A DNA stretch of 64,000 nucleotides from Xylogone sp. PMI_703 (Eukaryota > Ascomycota > Leotiomycetes): the NCBI GenBank assembly GCA_021399445.1, contig JAJTUQ010000004.1, forward strand, positions 2,728,001 to 2,792,000, given 5' to 3'. Made by a program: the position numbers and the translations under genes. Below the pieces are notes generated by a model. That model was not told the DNA's origin, did not search any database, and saw only the letters and a program-made list of their open reading frames with translations. Positions 1 to 13,040 of the stretch are shown here, one piece after another (position 1 is the first letter of the stretch; every line of letters begins with the position of its first letter).

Positions 1-34
1 AAAATCCATGCATACTCTATATATTATTGGAACA

Positions 35-1853
35 TCATACCTTCTCACCATCACCATTCGCCATCATCCTTTTCTCCTTTTCCTCCTTCCTCCTCTTCTC
101 TTCAGCAGCCCTAGCCTTCCTCCACCCCGGTCCCCACCGCATAACAACAAGCAGCATAGGCGCAAGTCCAATATCAATGAATCCAATAAGCGTATAACTC
201 CATCCCAACCCCAACCGATTTGTCATAGGCACAATGAGCGCCGTGGCCCCCGCACCGAGCAGGCACCTCACGAGATTCAGCGCCGCAGTAGCCGTGCCGG
301 CAATGCCAGGGTTGATATCAACAATGAGGATACTCACCGTCTGAGTTGATGCAATGAGCGAGTATCCCAATAGCACCAGCAGTACGCAAGGACCCGCGAC
401 ATTGGTCTGGAAGTGTAGGATCCAGCCGTACGTCACTGTGCATGCGAAGGCTAGGAACAACATCGGCAGCGCGATCTGGAGCCGGGCTTTCTCGATCGGG
501 AAGTTCGAGAGATCTTGTTGTCGGCTTTTGACTACCTTGATACCCAGATTCCGGGCATGGCGCTGGTAGTTCCAGTCGATGAGCTTGCCTTGGGTGAAGG
601 CTGCGAGGAGACTCCCGCCGCTCATGGGTAGGTACATGAGGCCGACTTTCAGGTCGGAGTAGCCGTAGATGGCTTTGAATTGGGAGGGGATACCGGAGAT
701 GATGGCATAGAAGCCAGAATACAGTATCCCGGCGAAGAAGAGGATCATGAATGCTTCTTTTTCGCCGACTACTTTGAGTGTAGCGAGCGGGTTTGGGAAA
801 CGGATACGGCGTCCCTTTGCAAGTTCATCGCGCTTGGCGTAATCCGGTGGAGATCCAGCTTTTGTGCGTTTTTTCTCCTTCAAAATGCTTGTGAGAGAAT
901 GATTTAGCTTAGGAGGCGGAATCGTGCCGTCGCCGACTATCTTGCGACAAGTTTCAGGGAAGAAGAGAAGCATGGGGATGAAGAATACTGTGGCAAGAAT
1001 GGCAAGGAACCCGAAAATCCATTTCCAGCCGGCGTACTGGCTGAGTATCCCTCCAAGAACTGGGCCCAGGGATGGTGCAAGGATTCCAGTTAAAGAGGTG
1101 ATTCCTATGTAGATTCCTCTCTCGGCTGATGTTGCTATGTCTGCTACGACTGCGTTTGCCAGAGCAACGGTACCACTACTCCCTGCACTCTGCAGCATAC
1201 GCAGGATGAGCAGAGCGATGTAGTTGTTTTGGAGTGCAAGGGCTATGTCCGCGGCAATGTATAGGACAAAGCAGACAATGTAAGCAGGCCGTCTTCCTGC
1301 AGTATCAGAAAAGCCACCCACGAAGGCAGGTGCAGTAGCTTGAAGGATCTGGGATAAGTCAGTAAAACAATCGACTCGACGGGTATGTCTTTGGATTGGA
1401 TACCATATAGGTAGTCATGGTCAGGTTGATCTTGCTAGGCGAGACATTAAGATCCTTAGCAATAGTGTTGAGAGCAGGGAAGTAAATCTGAGCCGTAAAG
1501 GGGGAGAAGAAAGCAGCCATGGTTGCGGAAAAGACAATGAACTTCTTCTCCAATGATCCAAACGACGAGTAAGGAGGCCCTGAACTAGCCGTCTCTGATC
1601 GTTTAAGCTCCTCAACATTCGCCTGAACATCTTCACCCTGATTCTCAATATCTTTTCCCAGCGATATGGTCACCTCCTGCTTCTCACTCGCTTCCCCAGT
1701 ACTTCTACCAACGGGCACCACATTTCCTCTATCAATGGTACTCGAAGCCCGTTTCTCTGCATATGCAACATCATCACTCCTCCCTTCGACATCCAAATCC
1801 AGGGGCACCCTCTCCATAGTAGCCCTACCCTCAGTTTCTACAGCCATCATCAT
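35..1853 (-). CDS. MFS drug:H+ antiporter, DHA1/QDR type
   Basis: The predicted protein is a 12-TM plasma-membrane exporter of about 587 residues. There are two exons, 1853-1404 and 1348-35, split by a 55-nt GT-AG intron (1349-1403). The join restores the family sequence YM-ILQATAPAF ahead of the motif-A loop GGFSDTAGRRPAY. A hydrophilic N-terminal region of about 100 residues precedes TM1. Motif C is visible as GPVLGGILSQYAG, and a long charged loop (KEKKRTKAGSPPDYAKRDE) separates the two six-helix halves. This layout matches the fungal Qdr/Aqr1/Dtr1 group of DHA1 transporters, which export drugs, organic acids or polyamines. The substrate cannot be read from the sequence. The gene lies in tandem with a second exporter about 0.9 kb away on the same strand. 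The start is the first of three consecutive ATGs. The C-terminus is short and lysine/glutamate rich. Confidence 0.92.
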
Positions 1854-2728
1854 TCCTCACTCGACCAAACAGATTCACCCAATTGACCGATACCGGTACT
1901 CGAGACTCAATGAAACCACGCGAAAATCTCACGAACCCAAAACAGAGGGAGAAAAACAGCGATAATTACTTTATCCCTGCCATGAAGAAAAGATTGAAAA
2001 AAAGAAAAATAAATCGTCTACCTATCTCGTACCTTTCTGCATCTCTCCTCCTCCTAGCTAGGCCCAAAAAAACACAACCATCGGGAAGTATTTGCCGACT
2101 TTTACGGCTTTAAGCGGGGAGGGCGGCGTACTAAAATCCGATCCCAGACGTGCCCGTAATTGCGTGTCTCTATATAATTAACTTTGAAAGGGATTCTTTT
2201 GTTTTGAGTAGGCCTCTCTTGATATTCTCCACGTGAAAAGTCTATTGTATTTGTAATTATAAAAGTTTTATGTTCTAAATTGCGGGAAGCCAAGAGTCTT
2301 GTGTACAAGAGGCGACTTGGCTGGGTTGGCTATGCTTTGTATCGTACACGTGACCTGAGCCTTCCCCTCTTTTTTAATTATGGCATCTATTGGGTTGAGA
2401 AAGAGAGTGTGAATTATTCTAGTAGTTGAATTTAATTGGAATTTTTGACAGCGAATGTAAGAAAAAAAGATGAAAATGAGCGGAATTTGTTTTTGACTAA
2501 TATCAATTTTCATTAGTGACTATGTTCTTCTATAATAAACAATCATTATCCGTCCCAATTTTCCAAATTCATTAATATCGGTACAGCTTTGAAGCCTGAA
2601 ACCAAAAATGCAATGGGGAATCCAAAAACGCCGAGCCATGCAGTGCAATTACAGAAGTGAGATGAGAGTGATGTGCAACAATCGCCTGCCTTACACACCT
2701 TATCAAAGGAAAAAAGCATAAGAGATTC
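1854..2728. other. Intergenic: promoter of the DHA1 exporter and 3' flank of the DHA2 exporter
   Basis: No gene is seen in these 875 bases. The part next to the DHA1 start has a pyrimidine-rich run (about 2036-2056). Two CACGTG E-boxes occur at about 2233 and 2347. The rest is AT-rich, and the open frames are short and unlike any known protein. Confidence 0.6.
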
Positions 2729-4615
2729 TTAAGCCCCACCACCCATGGCCTCGGCTCCCTTGATGTTCTTCCACTTGCTTGCAAGACTGACAAGCACGGC
2801 GATGCCTCCTAGCGCAATTGAGATTGCATATGCGACCTTCAGTCCGTCTAGGTAAGAGGCGACGATTCCTGGAACAACATCTGGTGCAAAGGTCTTCCGG
2901 ATCTCTGTGATACCGATGCTACTGACTAAGGCAGGAGATACCGAGGGTGCTAGTGTTGGGAGCTTTTGAAGGAGTCGGTTGGTGAATGCTGACTCGCCAG
3001 CTGATACCATCTACAGAATGCTTGTTAGCAAAAAAGAACTGAAATTGAGGGGACGAATATTGAACTTACGAAGGCTCCACCAAGAGTCTGCATGAATAGA
3101 ACCATGGCAGTGGCAGATGACAGATCGGATGGATCAACCGTCGCTTGAGCAGTGATGACAGGAATTTGCAACGAGAGACCGACACCAAAACCGGCGATGA
3201 TCTGGTAGCCAATCCACTTCCCAGCGCTGGCATGTAGTCCCAGGGTATAGATCAATCCAGAACCGATAGTGAGTAGAACAGCACCGAGGATCATCAGGGG
3301 AACGAAGTGGCCAAAGGCAGTGATCAAGATACCAGATGCTATGGTAGCAATCGTTGTTGCCAGAATCATGGCCAGGTTTCGGACACCACTTTGAGACGCT
3401 GAAACACCATCGACGACTTGGAAATAGATGGGCATGTAGTAGAGAAGCAAGAAGAAGCCACCGGCGAGGAAGAAGACATATATCATGCCCACAGCGACGA
3501 CTCGATTCTTCATAAGGCGGGGAACTACGATAGCATGTTCACCCTGGAAGTATTCGTTGATGCAGAAGACAACCATAAGGACTCCGAAGACGACTAGAGT
3601 TGCAACAACCTTGCCTGAGTGCCAACTGGCAGATTGGCCACCCCACTGAAGAGCAAGAATGAAGCAGACAACAGCTGGGATAATTATTCCTGTGCCAATT
3701 GGATCCATCTGTAGGATCTTTTCGCGGAAGGGGGCTTTGACAGGCACGGCCGCACTGGGTGTTTGGAACATTAGAAGGATAATGGCGCCGGCAATACCAC
3801 CGATGGGAAGGTTGATGTAGAAGCACCATCTCCAAGTTGCTTTCTCGGCGAATACACCACCAAGGAGTGGACCAATAACGCTTGCGATACCGTATGATGC
3901 GCCGAGAATACCTGTGAATGCCGGTCTCATGGCAGGACGGGCCGAGAAGGCAATGATTGTGTATGCTCCTGAGGCGATTCCTGCTCCTCCAAGGCCGGCG
4001 ATGGCTCGGCCCACAATCAATGCTGTGCTGTTTGGTGCAACACCTGCGAATCTGTGAGAATGGGGCACAACAAATTGGATAAGTCATCAAGCTACTTACC
4101 ACAGATGAGACTGCCCAACTCGAAGATAAAGATAGCAACAAGGAAGCCGGTCTTCAAAGGGAAATACTTGTAGATTTTACCCCAAGTGGACTGGAAAGCT
4201 GCCAGAGTCAAGAAGAAGGCAGAGCCATACCAGCCGACGAGACTAAGGCCATGGAATTGATCGGTGATCTTTGGGATAGCAGTTGCTACGATGGTCATAT
4301 CAAGAGACACCTTTTTGAGATGAGTAAGTGGATGCTCTTCTCTGCTAGTTAATAGGGGGGAGGATTACTTACCAAAAAGATGCTGAGAACCAGGGCCACA
4401 ACGATGAATATCATGCGCACACCTGTTGGGTACTCCTCCTCGCCATTTGCAGCAGCAACGCCTGGATCATCCTCCTTGAGGGTATTGGTTTCTGTTTCGA
4501 TATCTGTGTTGGCGCCCTTTTCCAAGTCTTGTTTGTCGTTATGGAGGGAAGGAGGAGAAGATACTCCATTGTCCGTCTCCTTCTCCTCCGCCAGCGTCAT
4601 TGATCTCGAGTCCAT
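2729..4615 (-). CDS. MFS exporter, DHA2 (14-TM) type
   Basis: The gene encodes a predicted 569-residue 14-TM drug/toxin exporter. Four exons (4615-4373, 4310-4100, 4043-3070, 3010-2729) are joined by GT-AG introns of 62, 56 and 59 nt. Each join restores family sequence: [23 protein letters not shown] (the DHA2 motif D1), [20 protein letters not shown], and [13 protein letters not shown]. The N-terminus (about 65 residues) is acidic and cytosolic. The loop [22 protein letters not shown] is the conserved signature after TM5. The family includes fungal efflux pumps for self-made toxins and fungicides, but no biosynthetic genes flank this copy, so general drug resistance is as likely as export of a native metabolite. 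It is transcribed in the same direction as the DHA1 exporter. The acceptor of intron 2 is the second of two nearby AGs, chosen because only it keeps the frame. Confidence 0.93.
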
Positions 4616-7600
4616 TATGTTGTGAGTTATGCAAGAAAGTATATAAAAGAAATAAACAAAAGGATAAATAGCCCAATTACTCGAATAACCTTGTAATTAA
4701 GGAATTCCAGTAGATCAAAGAAGGCCCAATCAAGCAAGAATGGAAGTGGAGATGCAGTGAAAAGAAACTCCGCTGGAGGTAGAGCACGAAGTCTTATATA
4801 CTGCCCAGGCTCTCAGAAGAGAAAGAGATACCGGGGCAATAGGCTTACCTGATTACGACACGTTCGAGAAGAAGACAAAAAATCCGATACTCGCCCGGGC
4901 CTCAGCTGGGCTCGTCCACAGCGAGTTCAGGAGTCCAGGGCAAAGGAGCCGTCCCGGAGGTGAGCCTTAACGCCATGGGGTACAGGTACTGTGAGAAGGC
5001 CCCACCAAGTCCATCGAGAGGGAGTTCTGGATACAGCCCCTTTGCCCATTGGAGCTAGGCGCTGGATCATTACCGGGACCCGACAGCCACGATGCGACGC
5101 TAAAACGGTGTTTATCCATGATGTGTCATGCGGGAAGGCAAATGGCCATGTTTAATCGAACCTTTGGGCTTTCTCTTCGTCCGCCGTTGCGCCGTGTCCA
5201 GCCCTATGCGTCAAATTTGACAAACAAAGGGTCGCTGGGTGCGCTGGTGAAGCTTGTTCAGCGGGTTGGTTCTACGTACAGAACAGTATGGTCGGCGGAT
5301 AGGGACGAATCCGGCGACACTGCGGATGAGAGGCACATAGATCATCTCTGATCATGTCGACTCATAACGTACAGTACTGGAGTGCACTCTAACTACCCAT
5401 GCCTCAACAATATCTGGATGAGTCAGCAGTGGAGCAAGCACATCAATTAACGCTACGGTAACGTATTGCGAGTGAGACTGTGTTTGTATTGGGATGCCTC
5501 GGATGCCTGAACTGCTCTTCACGGAGTTCCATGAAGCATGAAAAGGGGGTGGAGCTGGAACCGCAAAGTGCAAAACGCAAAGCTTGACGCCATACTGTTC
5601 AATGGCTTTCCATCAATCACCATGCTTCGTAAGCAAACGTTGAGAGCAAATATGTGTTTTGTCAGAAATCTCTCCTCATCTCATCTCTCGAAAGTGTTAA
5701 ACATGCAAAGTTGTTCCGCCGGCTCTCGGCGGAAGTTCCAGAGGCACGGATCCACGTAAAAAAAAAGGTTGACGCTATCGTGGACGCTAGGCCTCGTTGG
5801 GGAGACGACGAGTAAATTTGCGCGCTTACTCTCAGCCTCTAACAACGCCATGACGTCTCAGGGTCGCCCAATCGCTCCAGCTGCTCAACGCACTCGGAGC
5901 CAATTTGGCCGCCGGGTCCCTTATCAGTCCTCAGCCATCAATTTGGCTACCGGGGAGGCTCAGAGGCTTCTTCTCTAGTGCCGGACAATTCCCGTACCAA
6001 TGGTGCGCCCTGGCTCAAGGCACCAGCTGCAAAGCTTCCAAAGCCAAGCAACGGAATTGCCTACGGACCCGTTTGATAAAACTGAGAATTTGCGCCTAGA
6101 TAATCCTCGGGTTTAAGGCCCTTGCTGCTCCCGTACGTACATTATCACCACTACCTCCGTCGCTATCCACGTTCAGTCCACTGCCTGTAAGCCTGTCCAC
6201 GAATAATCAACCGCTTACTGCACAACAGCCGATGAAAGGGGGTGGTTTGTACTACCCGTACGTGAAGATTAAGTTGTGCAAACTTTTCGTGCCAAGTCAT
6301 CCAGATTCCGATATAGCCAATCGTATTACATGAGGAAAGCTCCCCCTGACCGTATTCGTGTCATCATCCATCATTATCCTCCTCAGCTCTAGCCCACGAC
6401 AGCACTGTACAAAAAGGAGCTCTCTCTCAGCTCGATTCGCCGATCCGGCCTCCCCACTGCAGTGCAAATCGGCGCGAAGGTTACCGTAAGGCAATGCGGT
6501 GTGGGCTTGAGATTCGTGCCCGATTCAACAGAAACTGTAGATCTGGCAGCGCAAGTGCCGGTAGCTGTCCGTGCTTTCTCGCAGAGATGCGATGTACCAG
6601 TGGGTTTTGCGGTCAGGTAAAGTACTGTACTGTAGAGTAAAGTAAGCTGGGAGAAATTGTGCCTACGAGTTCACTAATTGTATTACAGTAATACCGGTAC
6701 CCAGTACTGTACCACCCTGACTGTATAATGACTGTATAAAAGTTCAGCACTATTAATACAGGGCACAATTACTTCCCGCTTCCAGCCTGTGCATATTTAC
6801 AGATTACTATCAGAAAATGCCTATTGAGGAAATAGAGCACAGACAGTGAAGTGGGGATCACAGTTATCCCTAGATACACGCCAACCAAGGTCCCCAATCT
6901 ACTGTAGAGACCAGCTAAAAAGGACCTGGACACTTCATTCTAAAAACAAACAAGCAAAAACAGAAGACATTATCATGGATGGAAATTGATGGATACGGTA
7001 TCGGTAGTATTACATCCCGATTGCGCATTGCGCGTATTCGGTATGCATACGCCCCAGAACAGAACCCCTGGATAGCCTATTTCGGGACGTTACATGTAGA
7101 TACAGTCCTCCTTGCCGGGGCCCGGATGCGATACGATGCGATGCGACGGTAGATTGAATACTACAATAATAGCCGCACACGGATCGGTCTCCAGTCGGGT
7201 CCCGACTTCGATGTGCTTTCTTCCCGGGAGTATTGGGGTTCATATGGCAAGGACGTATTGGTGTTAGATATGCAATTAGTTCATTAGATTCAATTGATTG
7301 ACCAACCGGCAACGCCAGATAACAAAATTAGACAGCTGGCTTTTACTCACTTGGACCTCAAGACCCACTGCGTTATCGAGTTTCAAAGGTACCCTCTTTT
7401 AGTGAAGATCAAGAAATGCATATATATACGTGCATGTATGTGCGTACGTACGTACGCAACATTTGCTTATTCGCTAGGAAAAATTACTCAATGTGTTTGC
7501 TTACTTACAGCTACAACCTTCCCATAAAGTACAACAATACCCAATTCCGGAAATAAAGTGTTAAGATCGTACAGTACAGTAAGTCTCAAGTCGGTATCAG

Positions 7601-8170
7601 CCGTAGCGCACGGTATTTAACTAAAACGCAAAGATTACCAAAATAGATGTTTGCCTGATACGTTATGGTCGAAGACTCGAAGCTGCCATTGCTTGCATAA
7701 TGCTTAAAGGCGCTCTCGGCGGAGTTTCTTGCATCTTGGCATTCTGTGTCCTGCATTATTTGCCCCGTCTGTGTGTTCTTCAGGTACTGTATCATGACGA
7801 ATCATGCAACAGTCTCCCCTCCCCCTCCCCTTTTTGGAAGACTTATCAACTTGCAAACTGTTTGCTTCTCTTTATATTTCTTTTTTCCTAGCATACTCAC
7901 GAAATCGAGGAATGCATCATCTTAACAGCAAAGGGGTATTTTGATTCGACTATCTAAGACTTGAAAAAGCAACGCCCACTACAATACAGAAGAGGGATCA
8001 GCGATGAGACGAGAGCTCATGTGCTAAAATTCCCCTTGAAATTCCTGTTGTTACAATCTTGAACCCATCTATACCACGAAAAAATGGGTCAAACGCTAAA
8101 AGACGCACTGATTATCCTCCCGAAAGTGTTCTGCGAGAAAAGCACCGCCTGAAGAAAACCGTCCGAGTCT
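4616..8170. other. Gene-poor intergenic region
   Basis: No convincing gene is seen in about 3.5 kb. The first 300 bases serve as the DHA2 exporter promoter. Open frames are short, overlap on both strands and lack recognisable domains. What stands out is simple sequence: copies of GTACTGTACTG and relatives at 6622, 6704 and 7569, and an 18-bp palindrome at 7441-7458. Confidence 0.6.
7441..7458. repeat. Perfect palindromic GTAC tetranucleotide tract
   Basis: TGCGTACGTACGTACGCA reads the same on both strands (18 bp). It sits inside a longer alternating TGTA/CGTA stretch beginning near 7430. It may simply be a microsatellite. Confidence 0.85.
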
Positions 8171-8889
8171 TTAGTAGTTGCCGTTGGCGTTGGCGTTTGC
8201 TTGCTTGTCGAGATCATGCTCAACACCTCGTTGCTGAGTCTTGCCAATATCGTGTTGGGCCTGAGCACGTGCTTGCGCGTCTCTGTCACCAACGACGCCA
8301 GCAACTGCACCCTTAACTGCTCCGGTAGCACGGTCTGCTATGCCGCCAGCTAGGTCGTTGAGCTGACCTTGAGCTTCTTGCGATTCACCTGTACGGCGTT
8401 GTTCTGTGCCTGCTTGCTTGATGCCCTACCGAAGAAGTCATGTCAGTATTATTGCTTCTATATTCTCCAGGGCAGATTTATATGGAGGGGTCACTGGTGA
8501 GGGGTATCGGATAGGGAAAACCTACTTCAGCTCCGAGCATGTTTCCAACAAATTCCTTTCCACTGCCTACGGTCTGGTTCCAGCTTCCCTCGGTACGGTT
8601 GGGGTCGTCCTTGGTGACGGCTCCAGTGCCAGAGGCAGTGAGGTTTCCAACCTTGGCGGTGGCATGGCTGGCCTCGTGTTCAGCTTGGGCTTTGTCTTTC
8701 TTTTCATATCCGGCTTGCTGTGAGTGATGTTAGCAATATGATCCTCGGTTGATGTGCCAAACCTGGGAAAGGAAATTATTTGCTCACCTGATCAGCATTG
8801 CTGCCAGTGAGGTTGCCAATTGCGGCCTGGACTGCACCGGTGGCAGAGTCAACGTAGGACTGGAGAGTGGAAGTCTGCTTGTCGGCCAT
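8171..8889 (-). CDS. hmp1-like: CsbD-like / Hmp1-type small hydrophilic protein
   Basis: Three short exons (8889-8788, 8717-8526, 8425-8171) with GT-AG introns of 70 and 100 nt give a 182-residue protein. It begins MADKQTSTLQSYVDSATGAV and ends in an Asn/Ala-rich tail (ANANANGNY). It is hydrophilic, rich in Ala, Gly, Gln and Asn, and lacks membrane segments. Three loose repeats contain a TGAV or GNLTG core (residues 15-30, 55-70, and about 125-140). This is the make-up of the fungal CsbD-like family. Database entries often carry the name 'mismatched base pair and cruciform DNA recognition protein' after Ustilago Hmp1. Bacterial CsbD is a general-stress protein. The DNA-binding role is inherited from that naming and is not shown by the sequence. 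All phases are 0, and the joins give DQ-QAGYEKKDK and GAE-GIKQAG. Confidence 0.82.
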
Positions 8890-9496
8890 GATGAATAGTT
8901 TGTAAATGTAAGATGTGTAAGTTGGAGTTTTGTTGTAAGTGAAGTTTTCTTTTGTAGTTGTTTTGGTTTGTTTGAATTATTGATTTATCTATGAAGGCGA
9001 TAGACCCTTTTATATGTAGAAATTAATTCTCGACAGGTGTCGCGTTCTGAGCTCCGAGGTGTAGTGAATCCTTGGCTGTACTCGCGTTCGCGGGATTGAC
9101 GTCACACTTGAAGCTTAAGATTCGCCCCCCACCACAACCAACCCAGATCGCTACCTCGACTTGCTTTAGCGGTCCTCCTCTTGCGTCAGAGGTGCGAGGG
9201 TCTTACGAACTGGTCGTGGCCATTTTGCCATCTACCACTTTATCATTCTACGATGAAGCCTATTTTCACATGCGTGGGTGGGCTGAGCCACAATGTTTCA
9301 ACACTTTCTACAAAAGAATTGGATTTCTTTGAACCACGAACTACTCTACAGTATTCTATTGGACCTCCTTATTTCTATGGGCCATGGTTAAGACAAAACG
9401 CCTGCAATGCTGGATATACCCATCCACCAAACGCCCAAGGTCATGCACACATTAATTAGGTTATGATCACAAGGCCCAGCCCTACCCGCAAACTCA
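8890..9496. other. Intergenic: promoter of the CsbD-like gene
   Basis: 607 bases. The stretch nearest 8890 is T-rich with a pyrimidine/purine skew typical of a strong fungal promoter (TTTTGTTGTAAG, TTTTCTTTTG on the plus strand). The remainder is the 3' flank of the oxysterol-binding protein gene. No gene is seen. Confidence 0.5.
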
Positions 9497-10798
9497 TCAT
9501 GATGCCTGAGACATCTTGGAATCCCTTCTTGCTTTCAAAGGAAACTCCTTGTACTTGGTCTCGTCGAATACCCACAAACCATGCCCACACTCCATATCTG
9601 CACGCACCGACTTCTCATCCTTTGCACCCTTCAGAATCTTGTCCACAACCTCGTCATGTTCCACTCTCTTGAAGAATTTCCTCTGATATTCTCGGCCTTC
9701 GCTTTTCTCAATCTTTCTTAGTTCCCTTTGCTGGTTTTCGATCTTGGACTTCTCACGTCCCACTGTGAACATGTCTCCTCTATGAATGCCCTCTGAGACC
9801 CGTTGCCAAGCTCTTCGGGACTCCATGGGGTCCTGAAGCTCAATAGGGGCAACGGTAAGAGGTGTTCGCTTTAGGTGATTGGCGTTGAGTTTGAAGAGTT
9901 CCTTCTTGGTTCTGGCGTCTTTGAATGACAGGTTATCACTCCATTGTCCGTCAACAGTGTAGAGGGGCTTATTTGGTTCCGACTCATGGAAGATTGTTGC
10001 TGTGACTGAGTTCTTCTTTCCACTTAGCCAACCCTTTCCATTATAGTCAATCTTCGAGTGATAACCCGAGGAGCTTCGAATATATGAAGTACCGCTAAGC
10101 TCAGGGGCCAGTGCTCCAGTAATAAGTCCTTCCACGTGGACGTGGGGGAGAGTGATCAAGTAATCCTCGTTGTATTTATCGAGATGGAGCACATTATATC
10201 CTTTTCTGTCTATCTGCACTGTTCCGGAGAAGTATACCTTTGGGGCGACGGTGCCTTGAAGTCTGACACCGTGTTCTTCGTTCCAAATATTGGTTGCCGT
10301 AGCGGGAGGGTGATGGCTGACTTGCTCAGCAAGTAACTGTGTCACACCAGCCTCATCTTCCCACTTCCCCATAAACAGTTCTCCAAGGAAAGGATTCAAC
10401 GGCTTCATCTTTTTCTTCTTGCCATTCTCATCCTTGTTGTTATGTTGCTGTCTAAGGGTACTCAAGAACCATTTCAATACCAGCAATGCCCGCTTCTCAG
10501 GATCTGTTTCTGAAGCAGGTGCAACGAAGAGCGATGGGTGTTCTGCCCAGTAAGTGGAAAATTCAATGATTGACATAGGAGAAAGTAGAAATGGTGGAGC
10601 AGTCAAAGACGAAAGGTCGCCATTGAAGGTTGCAATCGACTTATATTAGAGTTAGCTTTCCATATATTTCATCAGTAAGTTGAGATTTCTTACCTTCAAG
10701 AACGCAAGCCAGGCGTTCTTGCTACTCGATTGGTGTTGGGATGAATGTAGTGCTACACTTTTGAGAGTCATATCGCAATTGTCTTGAACTAGAGCCAT
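9497..10798 (-). CDS. kes1: Oxysterol-binding protein, Kes1/Osh4 type
   Basis: A cytosolic lipid-transfer protein that in yeast exchanges sterol for PI4P between membranes. There are two exons: 10798-10694 and 10639-9497. The 54-nt intron joins AFLK to SIATFNGDLSSLTAPPFLLSP, exactly the lid region of Osh4. The product is 415 residues and consists of the lipid-binding domain alone, without PH, ankyrin or GOLD domains, as expected for the short Kes1/Osh4 class. The family fingerprint EQVSHHPP is present near residue 130, preceded by KPLNPFLGE. The basic C-terminal segment (KKNSVTATIFHE, then a Lys/Glu-rich helix) is conserved. The first 20 residues, upstream of the usual start region, are low in similarity. 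A second in-frame ATG nine codons downstream is a possible alternative start. Confidence 0.94.
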
Positions 10799-11338
10799 GC
10801 TAAGTATTCTTTCGTTCTAATGTCGAGACTTTATCCTAAGACTTTGAATTCGAGAAAGTGGACCGCGTGGCAAATGATGAAAGTCAAAAATCCAGGTGGG
10901 TCTATATATTTCCAAAATAAGAAAGAAAGTCGTCTGCAGTGATGAAAAGAATATCGACTAAAAGTAGCAAATAATAGAAACCTGTCTATATTTTGTTGAA
11001 AGGAATTAGTTTAAGAAGAGAAGTTGAAAAAAATGCTGCTGTCCGTCCTTCTAGCAGATGCACTGAATTTAAGCTTCTTATTTATTATTTCCCTCCCCTT
11101 CTAACAAGCCCTGAGACGAATGCTGCCTCAAAGTCGAGATCTCGATAGCGCTGAAACACCCCTGGTCGATCAAGCTTGTTTCGTCGTCTCGCCTCGCATG
11201 TGAATTCTAGAAACGCTGCGGGTGTGGCAAGCGAGTGTGGCTTGCCCAGTGAAATGTTTCCTATCTGTCACTGAATGAGGTCCAGAAGATGCGATGGTTT
11301 TCTTTCGATATTGATGGAAACCGTTCAGATTGTTGAGC

Positions 11339-11754
11339 TTAAGTCATAGTAGTCGGAGGAGAGGTTATATGCTCGATGGGAACGATGTACAAGAGTACAT
11401 CGGAAGTATCTACCAGAGTCAGGTCAGACACAGCCTTCCTCATTGGCTCCCCCTTACAATTCACATAGTACCCGATGCGGCATAGTACTACGTCCGTAGC
11501 CAGCGCCGCATCGGCGCGCGCGTCTGGAGGCTTAGAGTCTATGGTGGCCATGCGTACAGAGTCCAACCCGAGTGGTTGTACATCTTTAGACGGCGAATAA
11601 AGTCGGGGCTAATCTTGTTGAAGTTGGAAGTGCAGGCTTTGGAGGCGTCTGTCGGCTCGTGGTTGGGCGTCGGATAGATACTCGCGGTTACGCGTAATGC
11701 TTCATCACAGTTGTGTCTGTTGGGTAAGAATCCACAGTGTGACCGGTATGGCAA
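11339..11754 (-). pseudogene. Possible frameshifted relic of a small cysteine-containing protein gene
   Basis: Two overlapping minus-strand frames abut at about 11540-11566. The upstream frame has HNCDEALRVTASIYPTP and a second Cys. The downstream frame continues VRMATIDSKPPDARADAA, VVLCR and GEPM. The order (CD-x-AL near the start, a later V-x-x-IDS stretch, then a Cys and a terminal hydrophobic strand) loosely recalls secreted proteins of filamentous fungi. No signal peptide is in frame, and no intron restores a single frame. An undetected two-exon gene or chance remain possible, and no function is assigned. Confidence 0.2.
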
Positions 11755-13024
11755 ATCTAGAATAGAAGTATGATGAAATTGATTGAGCCACGCAGGTTCA
11801 TGTGAAGCAGTTGTTGATCTGGATCATCAGTATCTGTTCTATCCCGTGTCTCTATTCTCATATCAATACTCGAATCTACAATAGTTTGTTTTGCTCAGCC
11901 AAATACTTCAACCTACGAATCTTGCAATACTATTCAATATTTCCATGCACATAGAACGCCAACCTTCCTTTCTAATAGACGCCCAGACGCTTCTTCACTA
12001 CTAGCTTCCTAATCGATCCCTCCCAGTTCAGCCACGGGTAGATCTAGGGTGTAGAGAAAAGGGTATCAAGTCACACGTATGCAATAGCCACGTAATCGGA
12101 TGAATCCAACCTAACTTAAAATCTTATTTCCACTTTCATCTCGCGAGGAGGGGGAAGTGATTGGAGGAGGAGTGAGAAGCTTCTGTGCGGTATACAGTAT
12201 TGGAATGCTGCCGTGGTGCTTGGCCTCGTCTTTCGTCCTCGTCCCACAGCACATCGATGGTGTACTAGCAGTTGATCCGAACCCCACAGCAGAAGCTTGA
12301 GATCTGCTTTTACAGGCCTGTGAATGTTATGTTAAGATGTTATTGCCTCAAACTTCCATCGGTTCATTGAGCCGATAGAGTCCCTCTACAGTAAGAATGC
12401 CAGCGACCAGCCAAAGCCTCAGCTAGCCTGGCTATTTAGTAGGTTAAGGTCTCGTTCGTTATCGCAATTAAGCAGACAGGTCAACCCACTAACTAAGAAC
12501 GGCCATGCACCACCACCCGCAAAATCAAGAAAGAGCTCTCAATCTGTCAATCCTAAGCGAGTGATTGTCCTCTGTAGGGACACCGTTGTTGTTCGTTGTG
12601 TACTCCAACATCCAGCACAATAAAAGCATACAGTCACAAACTATTCCACATTCAATCCTCAAACCCTCAAACTACCCTTCATTCTCCATCCTCCCCAAAT
12701 AGCCCCCCATCACCACTCATACCGTAACTATCCTCCCCAGATCCAGTCCAATCCGATCCGATCTGGATCGATCGATTCATCGCATGGCACGAGTCAGATC
12801 CACAAGGTTGTTTCTAAATTTAGCAAAACCGAGGCACAGTTACAGTTACAGTTAGTACGTACATGCAACAGTGCTGTAAGTCGGCCCGGGGTGCTTGTGC
12901 CGTTGCTGTTCGGTACTGATACTCCTACGTCCGTAACGGTGCGGTGGGGCGGGGCGGGGGCTGTGAGCGGATCTGGATTGGGAAGTGTTGGTAGAATGGG
13001 ATGGGAATGGTGAAGAGTACGTAC

Positions 13025-13040
13025 GTACTGTACTGCACTG
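13025..13040 (+). repeat. GTACTGTACTG-family intergenic repeat
   Basis: GTACTGTACTGCACTG here is identical over 16 bases to positions 15602-15617. The shorter core GTACTGTACTG also occurs at 6622-6632 and 13231-13241. All four copies lie outside genes. Confidence 0.8.
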
